Source of the DNA: Symbiodinium kawagutii
Lineage: Eukaryota; Sar; Dinophyceae; Suessiales; Symbiodiniaceae
NCBI GenBank assembly: GCA_009767595.1
Contig: VSDK01011407.1
Span: 11,271-75,270, forward strand
Direction: 5' to 3'
Length of the DNA: 64,000 nt
The position numbers were made by a program, and so were the translations under genes. Positions 28,950 through 41,284 of the stretch are shown piece after piece (the first letter of the stretch is position 1; each line of letters starts with the position of its first letter). The notes under the pieces are model-generated. The model ran no database searches, was not told the origin of the DNA, and was given only the letters and a program-made list of their open reading frames with translations.

Positions 28950-30150
28950 AGAGTTCAACAGTTTCTTTTTCAGTTTTTGCCTAAAAGAGTTGTCATACCT
29001 TTGATGTCGAAAGGTTTGTTTTCAGTTTTGACATCAAAGGCAAGTAAGTGTACCCCAATTGACTTCAAAGGAAATTTTGACAAAACTGAAACCTTTGAAG
29101 GAATTGCTTAGCATGATTGAAGGCCTCTTCAGGATCATCATTGAGGAACTTGGTCCGAAGTTCAGTTTGATAGCCTGTCATGAGCAGTGTCATCAATACA
29201 CTATCGAAGTTTGAGAGAAAACACTCAGACAGTACATCATGCGTTGGATGCACAAAATAGAATAATGGCTTTGCAGAAGAGTGGTTTTGCACTATTTGGT
29301 GTGCGACGTTCTTTTGGGGGCCGAAGCCATCATGGGGGATGATTCGCTAGACAAGGTGTCTTGATTTTGATTCGATTTCCATGAAGAGTTTGTGTAAGGA
29401 GTTATCCAGAATCCAAATGACCGTTCTTTTGTGCAAGACAGGGACGTCGTTTTGCCGGATTCGAAACTGTCATGTGGCCCCAAACCCGAACTATCCCTCA
29501 AGGGTGCATATATGATGCCGGGGTAGGGGTTCACATTTGAGATGTTCAAAAGCTGCATGCCAGACCTGAGGCCAGACGCCACTGCAACAGCGAGATCCAC
29601 ATCCTGCAGATGTTTCTTGATGTCGAAGAGACCCGCGGTGTGGATGCTCAGAGATGTTCGCTTCGTCGCCTATAACCAGAAAGTGATACACTTTGGCTCA
29701 TAGTCATTGTGTTCTATGTATCTCAAAGCTTGTGTGGAGGTTAGCTTCCATGGTTGTGTGCAAATCTTGTATCTCCATGTGTATTCTTTTTACAGCACGC
29801 CTTCGCCTCACTCATTCCCCCTGATAATGGCAAGCTCCTCAGTCAGTATGAAGGCATTGTTGGAAGCTCTGGTCTCTCCCATGGATGTGATGGGCTGATT
29901 CTAGACAGTTCTTTCTTGTGGTCACGTCGGTACAATTGCCCTAGTGATTGACAGAATATGCTCTTCAGGTGTCAACTTTTTGTTTAATCTCATTGCGCCA
30001 GAAATCACTGAAGGTCGGCCTTGTTTTTTTTGCATTTTTTTTGCACGGCTCAAAATGGTATCCTGACCAATCAAAAGAGGATCACTATTGTGTCTATACA
30101 TGATCATTGCATTGAACCAAGCAACTGCATTGTAAATGTACCACACATGG
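28950..30150 (+). repeat. Segmental duplication, ankyrin-exon segment copy 1
   Basis: 28.95-29.7 kb resembles 51.72-52.6 kb (TTTTGACATCAAA, GAAA.CTTTGAAGG, GTTCA.TTTGATAG.CTGTCAT blocks) and 29.55-30.12 kb resembles 54.09-54.66 kb (TCTATGTATCTCAA, GATAATGGCAAGCTCCT, CAGTATGAAGGCATTG, CCCTAGTGATTGACAGAATATGCT blocks). DNA outside the exon is shared, so duplication was at the DNA level. Confidence 0.75.
29566..29681 (+). pseudogene. Degenerate ankyrin-repeat exon, copy 1
   Basis: The sequence GAGGCCAGACGCCACTGCAA..., with CATCCTGCAGATGTTTCTTG and GATGCTCAGAGATGTTCGCTT, matches the ankyrin exons at 52.43, 53.09 and 54.10 kb. In this copy small deletions break the GQTPLH frame, so it is a remnant. 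Confidence 0.6.
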
Positions 30151-30177
30151 TGTTACAAGCAGTCAATCAAGTCACGT

Positions 30178-30187
30178 NNNNNNNNNN
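30178..30187. other. Assembly gap (10 N)
   Basis: Ten N bases; true gap length is unknown. Any model crossing this point, such as the segment duplicated from 54.6 kb, is unreliable here. Confidence 0.99.
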
Positions 30188-30275
30188 GGTTCAGCTAGAA
30201 AGCCTTCAAGCCCACGAAACTGACATCCACTTGGCTTGAAATCCGAAGTGCTCGCAATCCGCTTGGCCGTTTGCC

Positions 30276-33061
30276 ATGTCCTTTTGCGATGACTGCGATT
30301 GCGGTGACCCCGAGAGTCGACCTTTGTTGGAAGTTTCAGAAGCCGATGCCACGAAGCAGCCGCCTCAACCTGAAGAGATCGGATATTTTTCCAACGAGGC
30401 ACGGGTCCTAGATGACTTCGAATGCATGGATTTTTCTCGGCTTAGCTCCGCATTTTGTTGATGAATCCTTGGCGTTTTTGTGACCTGAGGTTGGCCCATC
30501 CATTCCGACCTTGTGGGCCACAAATGTGGCTATGCTGGTCCACGTGTCACTCTTTTTTCTGATCACGTTGCATTTCAGGCCAGCCCCGCTGTTTCTTTGG
30601 TGGTTTGGGGATGTGTAGTTCAAAGACTTTGGATGCTCTGGTGTTTGCAACAGCCTCGGCTCCGTTGTAGATGTTGTGTGTTTGCATAATTGCGCAATGT
30701 GCCTTTGTTTGCAGAATCTTTTCGCTTTGACGCGTCAGAGTCTTTCTGAACAGTTTGCCTTTCCTGGAGCTACCGCTAGGAAAGGGGAAGCCGGTCCCTG
30801 GCTTTTTGTCATTTCTTTTCTCCTGCTGTTCCATCCTATCTCCTCATCCCGGTGATATCCAACGGACTTCAGGTTTACCCGTTTTTTTGTTAAGGGAACC
30901 TGATTGTGACCCGAAGCGGTCCATGGAAGGCGATGCCATGGGGACGCTGCCTACCCGAGCCTACCACTTTGGGCATGGCTTGCTGCTGGATGGTTGCTGC
31001 CCTTGCGGCTGGTGGCTGAACTTTGGACAAATCAACTGGCTTCACGTTGTTGAATTCAACAATAGAATGGTGAATTCTACAATAGAATTTACAATAAGAA
31101 CAGAATTTACAATAAGAACAGAATTTACCGCAATAGAATCAATAGATAGCGTACTTGTCCTGTTCTTGTTTCAGATGGTGTGCTCCATCCCTTCCTAGTT
31201 TCCTTGCTGAGGAGCGCCAAGCCATGAGCTGTGCATTGCCACCCTATGCCCGAGACATGACGAACTACGAGTCCTATGAGACTGCAATGAAGATGCACGC
31301 GTTCGAGTGCATCTCGTTTCCTGTCCATGCTTCCTTTTGGGTGTGGTACTGCATGATCTTCACCGCCTTGGATTTTGCCGATGTTATGACAGACGTTGCT
31401 TACGCTGGCAGCATGTCCTTTGGAGGCGGGCGTCCATAACTCGTGTCATCTCCGACTTGAAATGCACAACGGTCGGATTTTCGTTCGCTCCCTTCAGGTG
31501 CGGACCTTTGCTCTCAAGGTACAACCACGGCTATGTGGACTTATTGGTGGGACCACAGCATATTGCGATTCTTACCGTGTATATCTTTGGACAAGTTGTC
31601 ACTGCTTGCGTGGCTCTTGTCTCTCTTCCAAGCAGTGATCCCACTTGTGCCGATCATGATGTCTTGGCAATTTTTTCTTGGCAATTTCAAGTTTGAACTG
31701 TGGGACAAATATGTTTCAAGTTGGTTTTCAAGGCCTTCCGTAAGCAAAGCTATTAGAATATTTGACATTTGGTTCTGAGGCGACAATGCTTCGCAAGGAA
31801 TCTAAAAAGCCGGTGACATATCAGCGAGGAGATGATGGAGAAGCACAGTCTTGCTTGACTGGTGACGATTTGTTCAACGACGACGTCTTCTTTACCTTGG
31901 GAGAAGCTGCTGGACTAGAAACTGTGAAGCAGATGAGCTTCAAGTTTAAGGTCTGTCACATAGAGCGGTTGGCGAATTGGAGGAGCAATTTGCAGGGCCA
32001 GCTTTCAAAGTAACGATGCTTCCGTTGAGATTGTTCTCAGTTGGCTCGACCGCAAAGCCCAAAATTTGAACCCAAAAGACAAAATACCTTTCTTGCGTTC
32101 GTCCCTTTTTGTGATTGAGATACTTTTTTGCCAAGGTGCAGTAGCCAACAGTGTTTTCAAGTGTTCGTTGTGTTCTGTCTCCATTATCCGGGATGTCATG
32201 CCTGGTGTTTGTTCCTCACTTTGCGAACAGGATGATGGGCTACGCAGTTCCTTTGAGCAAACAGCATGCAGAGAGGTTCTTCTTGTCCTACCTTCTAGAG
32301 ATCCTTGACAGAGCACGCGCATGTGCACCTGCAATCCTTGCTGTTTGGGACGTGGGTTGCCAAAGACAAAGTACTACAAAGTACTGCAGATTTCAACGGG
32401 GAGTTGGAATGATGATTTTTATTGATTTTTATCATGAGCAACATAACATCAAGAAATGGACCTGCTGAAAGACGGCTGCTATTTTAGCTGGCTGCTGAGG
32501 AACGGTATCCAGCTAAACTTGCAGTCTTGGGTCCTGGTCATCACCAACTATCAGGCGCAAGTTTTGGGTATCGTTCTCACTCTGGGATGGTAGAAAGTGA
32601 GATGTTTTTCAATCGGAAAGTGATGTTTTGAAATGGGAAAGTGAGATGCTTTTCAATGGGAAAGTGAGATGTGTTCAATGGATGGCTACAATCCCAATGT
32701 CGACAACGCCGATTGTTCTTCTCAGGTGCCCTCGATGCCACTGATGCCCATCCTGTCCCTGTCACTCAGCTTCTTCATGGCGATTATGAAATTGCTGGAG
32801 GTGCGCAAATTTATTTCCGTTTGGCGGCGAGTTGAACAAATTGCCCAAGAGGCATTAGTGCCAGAGGAGAAACGATCTAAATTTTTGTCCAAGTTATCTT
32901 CATTCCGACGGGGAGGAGTCATCGTCGTTTCTGCGGGCGTTCTGTTGGTTTTGGCTCTTTGCGGAGCTTGTGTGACCCTCACTGGCATGCAGAGGTGCCC
33001 GAGTGGAATCCCGTCTTGGAACGGCTGTTTAGACATTCCAAGCAACCTGGAAGACACCTGA
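30276..33061 (+). CDS. Multi-exon multi-pass membrane protein, family unrecognised
   Basis: A series of plus-strand exon candidates: ATG exon at 30276 (MSFCDDCDCGDPESRPLLEV...), an exon from 31175 after TTGTTTCAG (..ALPPYARDMTNYESYETAMKMHAFECISFPVHASFWVWYCMIFTALDFADVMTDVAY..), one from 31498 after CCTTCAG with two hydrophobic stretches (LDKLSLLAWLLSLFQAVIPLVPIMM), one near 31.79-31.97 kb (DLFNDDVFFTLGEAAGLETVKQM), one near 32.14-32.33 kb, and a last exon 32726-33061 after TTCTCAG ending in RGGVIVVSAGVLLVLALCGACVTLTGM and a stop. At least four membrane segments are visible. Donors are not securely placed; some are probably non-GT, as is common in dinoflagellates. No transporter signature was recognised. 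Confidence 0.5.
31086..31121. repeat. 18-bp tandem repeat, two perfect units
   Basis: AATTTACAATAAGAACAG occurs twice head to tail, within a longer patch of AATAGAAT phrases (31060-31145) in an intron of the membrane-protein gene. Confidence 0.9.
32590..32685. repeat. Short tandem repeat of about 30 bp
   Basis: Three to four units of AAAGTGAGATG.TTTTCAATGGG lie in the intron just before the last exon of the membrane-protein gene. Confidence 0.8.
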
Positions 33062-36000
33062 CCTCCTCTAGACAGTCTACACATTCTGCCACCTCGCGGA
33101 GAGACTCGATGAACTGGAGGACTGCGACGTGCCAAGCTGATGTACCTCCTTTTGCTGAAGAAAATTGCGCGAACGTGTTCCTGATACCGCCTAGCGCCAG
33201 ATAGCAGTGGGTCAGAAGCTGTTCCAGGTGAACCAAACAGATGATGCGCCATGCATAGAAAAAGGGCAAAAGGAAACGAGGAAACTGGGGTGGAAAGGCA
33301 TCATGTAGGGAGACAAGAGGAGGCAGACAAAATCAGGAAGCAAGATCCATTTCTTAGCTCGTAGCTTTCTGAGCACAAGGTATCATACCAAATCAAACGA
33401 AGGTTTTCCTGCAAAATCCCGGTGAAACTAGAGAAACGACTCAATTCCTGCTATCGTTTAGATTCCTTCCGCAATTTTTTATCGTGATGAGTGCTTGACA
33501 TAAATGGTACGGGTTGTTGTGACAGGCTGTTCCCTTGCACAGATGAACTGAATGGCTTTTGGGGCCATGGGCAGACGAAACATTAAGAACTGCCAGCCAG
33601 ACAATGATTCAAGCATCCCCAAAGGTTCGCTCAAAGATTGCGCAGCTGCCATTAGAAGCGGTGCCAATGCTGTTCAAGCCTCCAAGGCATATTGCCGAGT
33701 TGCTTCAAAGCGGGATTGTGGCTTTGGAGGTCAGACAAGTGCATGTTGGTCAACTGTTGGCAATGGGAAGATACCCCGTTTTCACAACCCATCCCAGTGG
33801 ATGCACAGTCCAGACGTGATTTCGGCGTATCTTTTTTTGCCAACTGGTGAAATTTATGTTCAATTCGCAGTTAACAGTGTGGATGGATTTTCGTGCGGTG
33901 TGATCCGGATGATCCTTTGCGTTGTAGCTGCTTTAGTTGTTTTGTTTTTGAACAGGGTTCCCATTGTTTCCGGGTTTCCCCACAATTTTCTGTGCAGGGC
34001 CACTCCACATCAAAGACATTCTTCTCCTCAGATGGCTGAATGCAGCCTCATGACAACATGAAACATTAAGACAATCCAATCGATGCAGTGAAGTTATTCC
34101 TGGGCTGGGACTCTTTCCTTCCTTCACCCGCAGAAGTCGAGTGAGCTCTGCGGAAGAATCCTCGCAAATAATCCACTCAACGTAAATCAAAGATCTCAAA
34201 CAGATTTCTAGGGCTACAAAGCCACTATTTCGACAGCTCAACAGCTCCAGGGTTCACAGGGCTGCAGAAAATCACACAGCCCGGCACTTTGAACCTGGCC
34301 AGGCTGTGCTGGAGCGAAATCCCATGGTCGGGGGCCCCCAGAATGGTTTAGACAGCGGATGGTGGACGGTGCATCTACAACCATGCAACCATGGATTTCC
34401 ATGGATTTCCATGGGTTTACATGGAATTCTATGGACTTCTAGAATATCAAAAATGACCATAGATGCCTATGGATTTCTACGATTGGGCTGGTTACGTGCA
34501 ACCGGATTGCCTTTGTGTATCGATCTTTTGCTGCACACATCTGACAAGAACCATTGACGACATATTGCAAAACACGATTTTTTGCCAGTCACCCGGCCAA
34601 GAAGCAACCAACCAATCGTATTTAAAGACCTCAAGAGATGATATGTTGTGTTGTTGTATGCATGCTGCATTATGCTGCATCATCTTGCATCATGCTGCAT
34701 GTATTTCAACTTTCATGTCCTCTTTTGCAGTACTGAACTTGATGCCTCGACAGTTAGTTACAGGTTTGGGCACGAACCCATTTAGCACATGTGGTATAGA
34801 CATCACACGAACGAGTGGATTTTCTTGCACAACTTACCTGCCTTCATCACGCTCGTGCCTTCACCTCACCTTGTAGCTTGATGATCGACTTCAACACTTG
34901 ACTTGCTGATGTAGATGTTGCCCAAGATGTGCTGAGCCTAAGTTGAAACTGATTACAATCTTTGATAACTTGCCATATGTTGTTCTTCAAGGGTTGATCC
35001 AAACGGTTTTGCAGCTATGCGCAACTGATCCTGTTGTACATTGATGTCCCTGACAAAATGGCTGACAAGATGGTGGTGCGATGTGAAAATGGCAATGGAT
35101 GCAATCTAGGACCTGGAAAGAGGAAACAGAGAGTGTGTTGGCCATGATCGCTACCAAGATTCCAAACTGTTGTGTGGTGTGTGAACCGAAGCGCTGCGGC
35201 TTGCAAGGCGATAGGCCGCTGTTTGTGGCCGCCAGGGCTACCATTGATGTAGATGGTCACCACAGTCCGTGAGACACAAGGCCTGGACGTTTCGACAGGA
35301 AATTTGCATGACTGCTGAATTGTATGACCCTGTGTGATTGATAGATTCAAGTGGCAGATGTTTGATGTGACAAAACGCCATCGCAATGAGATATCAATGG
35401 GCGGCAGATCTGTGCAGTGCTCAGGAGCAACGCGGCTGCAGGGCCACCGTGAAGTCATCGAGTTTCTGAGAGCAGCTCCTGGGCTGCACGAAGATGGCAA
35501 CCGCCTTGCCATAGGAGTGCGTGAAAAAATTCTGTCCGAGGCTTCCCAGACCTAGGCCCGGCGCTAAGAGGGACGTGGTGTGACCTTCACGGTGATGATG
35601 TTTTCATGTTGGTGGTTTGATTGCTGTGGCTTCAGAAAAGCTTGGCTGGCTGGATGCATGACTTGAGAAGTGACAACAGTGTGGCAACACCACTGAAGTT
35701 GTTTGTAAACATGTCGCTAGGTGGACGTGTGGTGTGGCTGGAGCCCTTCAATTGCCAGTTGCCGCCCCAGAACATGTTGCACCGGTGGAGTTGATGCAGT
35801 CCGATCCAAAGCTGTTGTTGATATCAGATGTTTTGAGCTCTCGAAGTGCTCAAGCTTGAGACTGACGTGCACATGCACCCACATCATGTTCACCGACGTC
35901 CATGGGAAGCTGCCAATGCTCGTACTGCGTTGATGCCACTTCATCACCAATCTCCAAAGCCAAAACACCAAGCCACATCAAGCAGCGCCAGCTTTGGCCT

Positions 36001-36194
36001 ATTTACCCGGTAAAGTAAGTCACTTGAGACAATGTGAGTGTGGCCTTTTTACGATCACCCGTAAGTGGTTAGTTTTTGGTCTTGGAGCAAGTCATGGTCA
36101 GCTTCAGGCAATCAGCGTCGCATGGTAGCAGAAACAGGATGTACTTCACTCCCCATGTGTCAACCATTTCTTTGGCCGATTGACAAAGCTCGCA
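33062..36194. other. Mostly non-coding stretch
   Basis: One frame at 33559-33819 (..SKVRSKIAQLPLEAVPMLFKPPRHIAELLQ..) has exon-like composition but no assigned splice sites. 34380-34480 has clustered CCATGGATTT phrases, and 34659-34702 has a 12-bp ATGCTGCATCAT-type tandem repeat. Nothing else can be supported. Confidence 0.35.
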
Positions 36195-36962
36195 ATGGCT
36201 TCTGACGTTCAAGTGATCGGCAAGGCTGAGTACTTGGATTGGGAGAAGAAAGTGATTGATGCATTTTACACACCTTCTCGACTCAGCACAGACTTGATGC
36301 CGCAGACCGGTGCACCTGCAGTTGTGACGAAACGCAAAGTCATCGTCTATGCCCTCGAAGCTGGTGGAGCAACTGCGGAAATGGTGGCAGCTTCCTCCAC
36401 TGAGTTGCCCCCGAAACGGAAACTGACGATGTTCCATCGGGGCTCTCAGTCATTGGACTCGGTTTCCCATGGATTGTCAGGCGACACATTTGCACATCCT
36501 GCCTGCGACGTAGGGGGTTTGACCAATTACAAGCAGTTGTTGGGAAAGGAAGCTGAAAATCACGGAGAGATCATCAAGGTTCAGACAGGGAGCCAGATGG
36601 CGGACTGTGCAAAGTTGATCTGTAAACAGTGGTCCCAGCTGGCTGGGAAAGAATTTCCTGATTTTTTTGAAGCTGATATAAAAACATGGCTGACTTCCGC
36701 AGTCATGGCATTCCAGACTGATATCCAGCTGCATTTTGTTCGTTTGCCAGACGAACACCGGGTTGTGGCCACATCAGAAGATGTGAGAACAAAGACGGGG
36801 AAATATTTCACAAGGTGTTTCGGTGGTCCTGCGGAAGAGTTTGCAAAGAATTACACTGGTTCGGACCTGTATTGCGGTGTCTCTGCTGCCTACATTACTC
36901 CCAATCTGAACAGTGAGAACTTGTGCTTGGAATATGTGCCATATCCGAAAGACTCAGACTAA
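36195..36962 (+). CDS. Unrecognised protein, single open exon
   Basis: 255 codons from the ATG at 36195 to the stop at 36960-36962. Composition is balanced and soluble: MASDVQVIGKAEYLDWEKKV at the start, a middle with LGKEAENHGEIIKVQTGSQMADCAKLICKQW, and YITPNLNSENLCLEYVPYPKDSD at the end. No membrane segment, signal peptide or known motif. The frame is uninterrupted and much longer than the other frames nearby, which supports a real gene; an upstream exon is possible since the frame opens a few codons before the ATG. Confidence 0.6.
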   Translation: MASDVQVIGKAEYLDWEKKVIDAFYTPSRLSTDLMPQTGAPAVVTKRKVIVYALEAGGATAEMVAASSTELPPKRKLTMFHRGSQSLDSVSHGLSGDTFAHPACDVGGLTNYKQLLGKEAENHGEIIKVQTGSQMADCAKLICKQWSQLAGKEFPDFFEADIKTWLTSAVMAFQTDIQLHFVRLPDEHRVVATSEDVRTKTGKYFTRCFGGPAEEFAKNYTGSDLYCGVSAAYITPNLNSENLCLEYVPYPKDSD

Positions 36963-39900
36963 GCTCAGAACTTGCAGACAAGCTGCCAAGTGGACAGTGG
37001 ACAGAAAAATCCATAGATTCCCTTTGCTCTATCTAGTGTTACGTGTTGCCGTTGTAGCTTTGTTGCAAATGTCAAGCCAACTTTAGCTTAAACGAAATCT
37101 CACTCCAGTTCTCTTCCTTAGCTTGAAGTACATCTCCCCAACCTGCCTGCGAGGCTATGTTTTAAGGACATTTTGTACGAAATGCTTCATACCACGTGGT
37201 TTGATTGAGGGCATGCACTTGCGTCATGTCACAATGTGTGAGTTCTGACAAACCATTGACTTTGTGGGGCAGATGGGATACTTATTGTCAGTTTTGGAGA
37301 AGTCTCACGTGAAACACGTTTTTCCGGCAGTTTCGGGTCTTTTGTTTCTTTCTACATGAATTCCTGTTTGAAAACGCTGCATGAGAAATGGGCTTTGTTT
37401 GCTCGGGGGGCCAGCAGCTGGTCTTGGATCTGGGTTTTGAGGAAGTTTCGTACAAAATCTGATTTTTTGAAGCTTTCACTGTTCAGTTGGGTGGCATTAT
37501 CAGAGAAGCAAACACATCCACATGCAGCTCGCATTTACGATTCATCGCAGAGATCGTTTGCAATTCCTGGTTCATGTTCTCTGCGCTCAGGCAGGTCCGC
37601 CCAGACAGACTGCGAGTTTGCTGCAGTGTTTGCGTCCTGCGATGCCTCGCCGCAGTGATCTAGTGACCTTGATCAGTAAACCAGGGGGTACAGGCAGATC
37701 TGCAGAATTTAGCTCTCCAGTCATCAGCTGTGGCACCTCACCATTGGGTCCTGCCCAAAAATCCAACTGCTGATTGGATTTTCATCCAGCCCCTGACATT
37801 CGTGTGATTTCCACCTCAAGTGATTCACTTCGGAACATGTGAATCTAACCTCGTTGAAAGCCTCTAACCCAACTTGATGAGTCCGCCTCTTGGTACCCAA
37901 CTTGGATCCATGGCCATGGATTGTTCCCTTTCAAACTTCTCACAATGCCACATTCACCTCCGGATCATGTCCTTGGCAAGCTTCCAGGGCTCGTTCAAGT
38001 TTTCAGTGAAAATAAAGTGCCTATTTGGCAAACAGGCCCCGCCTCCTAAGAGGGAATAAAAACCACTTGAAACTCTGCGGCTTGAAGAAATATTGGCATT
38101 CAACCCACGCAAAAGGACATGCCGTTCCTTTCAACCACAGAAGTGCTTCGCCTTTCAGAACTTCCTGACTCCTCCCACTCCTGGAAATCTTCACGAAAGG
38201 GCAAGCAACACGAAAGGATTACCAACAGGCTTACTGAAGATGATTGAAGGCTCTAGTGATCATTGGAAATCGATTCAAGGAAACGGTTTCAAGAACCCAA
38301 AGTGCCAATTTCCCTTCAGGCCAGCCCTGTCCTTGGAATTCAGAAGACATGCCTTTGGAATTCAACCAGCCAATTTTCAAAAGACCATATGTTTAGATGT
38401 TTTGTAATCCTAAAAATATGAACTACCAATGTCTTGAACTTGACCAGTTTGAGATTCAACCAGCCTTTGATGACCCTTCTGTAGAATAACCATTCGGCAG
38501 CCAGAGCGCCAGCCCTAGAACATCTACAAAGTAAAAACTCGCCGCAAGCCGCGGTTATAGTAACGTGCAGTGGTAGTAAAACATGCACTTGTTCCGATCC
38601 ATGAACCCGTGAGTGTTTTTTCTCGTTGTTTTTATATTTTCACTGCAATGCTGATTTCATTCTTGGTATATTTCTAGCTACTCTCTGCAAATGCCTTGGG
38701 CCTAATTAGCACTTTCATTTTCGGGAGAAGTGGTGCGACAGTTTTTCTAGGAGCTGATGTATTGGCTGGGAGCTGAAAGTGCAAAATAATCAAGTCTGTT
38801 GATGTCAAAGTATCGACAGTATCGACTTGTTTTGATACGCCGATGTTGTTAGTAGGTTTGGGATAAATGTTGAAAACCGATGGTCAGTTCACAATATGCA
38901 ATTGGAATGAATACTGTACTACGTAGACTCCCTCGCTCCAGCACTCAATTACCTTTCAGTTCCTGCTCTGCATATCACTGTCCTTCTTGGCCAAGATTCT
39001 TTGGATGCTCCCACTGCAGCTTCCCACGCACAATATGTAGTTTGGGATCGAAGGCAGCGCAAATTCAGATGCATCCAGGGTTCCAGGGTCTTTACAACTC
39101 TCGATGCCTTTTACTAAAAAGATACTTTACAACTCTCACAATCCCAATCTCATATTCAGCTTGTCAAAGCAATTCTTCTGCGTGGCTCAGAATCTCAATT
39201 TTTCCCCCTTGTCCAATTCGCCCAAATTGAAACTCGTCAACATCTAGCAGCAAGTGTCAACCTTCCCTTTCCCTGCTCAAGCTTTCAGACCATCATCGAA
39301 TGAGATGTCTCATAACTAGCAACATGTACTTTGACATCCACTCCTGAGCATGCTCTTTGTTTTGACTCTTCTCAAGGGAACCCCTGGACCTCATTGGGCT
39401 GAATTTGGAGTAGCTGAATCTCAACACCGATTGAAGATAGTTAATTTTGCATTTTTTAAGACCTTTTCCGGTGTTGGGAGCTTTGGAGGCCGGATAGTTG
39501 CAAGACATTGGGTTTGCATTGCAGGCCCAGAAGACGATACAAAACACATGCTTTTTGTTGCAAGTTAGTGGCACGATGTCTGCATTTTACAATTTGATTT
39601 CCGGGGTTCCCACTATGTATTGCGTACAACTTGCTTCATGATGGCGGAATGATGTCAGTGCACAAACACGAGAAAGTATGTTTGGACATGTTGAAAAATA
39701 CATTGGGCGAAACAAAATATGCAAACCCTTCCACAATGAAGCGGGCATTTTGCAAACGCTTGACAAGTAAACTGTAGAACATTGCTTGTGCCAGGTACTC
39801 GCACATGCTCACATGGCAACACGGAGCGCTTGTGAGAGCCTTGGCGGCACCAAGGTCAGCTCGTATGTTTGCGGCAGTGAGTGATGCAAATAGACACTAT

Positions 39901-40878
39901 GGCCTATGGCTGCCATATGCTGGCTACTGGTGCGGCTGGGGCAGATCTTTCAGTGCATGACTTGTTTTCTATTCATGATCTGTTTCAACCATGGCAACCA
40001 TGTTTTTGTTCTTCATTGATCCATGTTTTCCTCAGGTGCGATCGTTTGGTTTTGCCCCGGACAAGAGGTGCATGCCTCGTAGTCCGACTGAGGACGCTTA
40101 GCATCCCTTTTGCATTCTTCTGCTGGGCCACGACTTCTTGAAACTAATTTGGCGCTGAACCGACCAGACCGGACCAGAGCCAAAAGCATCCAAAAGCGGC
40201 AGTTTGTTCACGCTACAAACATTGCAAGTTGCAAACGCTTGGCGTGATCGCTTCGCTTTGGCCTCTGCCCTCCGCTTATGACATTTGAAATGTCGCACCA
40301 TCCATCTCATCCACAACGGAAAGGAATTTCTGTTAGCCAAATGGATTAGCTATCAAAGGATAGAGGCCTGAGCATTCTTCAGATGGATTGTAAAAACTGG
40401 CGGAAAAGAGCGTCAAGTCGCACAGGTGTTTATTGTTTATGCTTTGTTGTTTCGATTTGCCACCGCACATTGAGCACCACAGCATCAAACATTCTTGACT
40501 CTTGGCGTTGCATTGCGCTGATCAAGCATTGCTTGCAAAATCCTTTGTTTCCCTGATCCTTCTGCCTGCACTTGTTCCACGGTGACTGAGCTCAGCATGT
40601 TGTTGACTCTGCTTGTTGTTTTTCAAGAGTGAGCTATCGTGAGATCAATGAAATACATTGTTGAAAGCACTCGGTAAACTAGAGAGGTTCAAGTGTTGAG
40701 CCCAGGAAACCGCCCAAAAAATCTTTGCTTCTCATTTCATTCATTTCCATGTTGAAGCTGTTCCTGGCTACATCCTGAGGTGTTGGCCTTCGAGGACAGC
40801 AAAGGTGGGGCCGATGTGGCGACTGACAGAAGTCATGTCTCTGCACTTTGTCTCCGCACGTTGCTGTCAGGCTTCCAG
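36963..40878. other. Gene-poor stretch
   Basis: Many short frames on both strands, none with a domain, repeat periodicity or convincing splice context. No RNA gene recognised. Confidence 0.4.
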
Positions 40879-40879
40879 A

Positions 40880-41284
40880 ATGACAGAACTCCACGTTGTG
40901 GCTTCTTGCCCAGAGTTCTGTCATGATGCTGTGCAAGGGATTTGTCAAACGATGAAGTTTGTGAAAGCCTTTGGACAGAAAGGTGACTGTGTGGACCTCG
41001 TCTCTGACAGTGGTTGGGTCGACAAATGGAAAATGAGAGTTGTGCAAGCGGTCACAACCAGTTTGCAGCTGCACCCTCAATGCTCGACCGTCAAAATATT
41101 TTGCATCGAGGGTGGCAAACACTGCAATGCAGAGATGGCCGCTGTGCCCGATTTGAAGAAGGCTATCCAGATGGAGATGAGTCAGATGGGGCGAACCGTG
41201 AGAACGCCACTTTCGTGGCTTTCCTTCGAAGAGTTCGAGGAAGAGACCAGTGGCTTGACTTATAGCCTTTCATCAATTTATTGA
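40880..41284 (+). CDS. Unrecognised protein or terminal exon
   Basis: 134 codons from the ATG at 40880, just after a possible acceptor GCTTCCAG. The sequence alternates strands and helices: MTELHVVASCPEF, DAVQGICQTMKFVKAFGQKGDCVDLVSDSGW, STVKIFCIEGGKHCNAEMAAVPDLKKAIQMEM, and ends SFEEFEEETSGLTYSLSSIY. It looks like a compact alpha/beta domain, but I do not recognise the family. The stop is at 41282-41284. Confidence 0.5.
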   Translation: MTELHVVASCPEFCHDAVQGICQTMKFVKAFGQKGDCVDLVSDSGWVDKWKMRVVQAVTTSLQLHPQCSTVKIFCIEGGKHCNAEMAAVPDLKKAIQMEMSQMGRTVRTPLSWLSFEEFEEETSGLTYSLSSIY

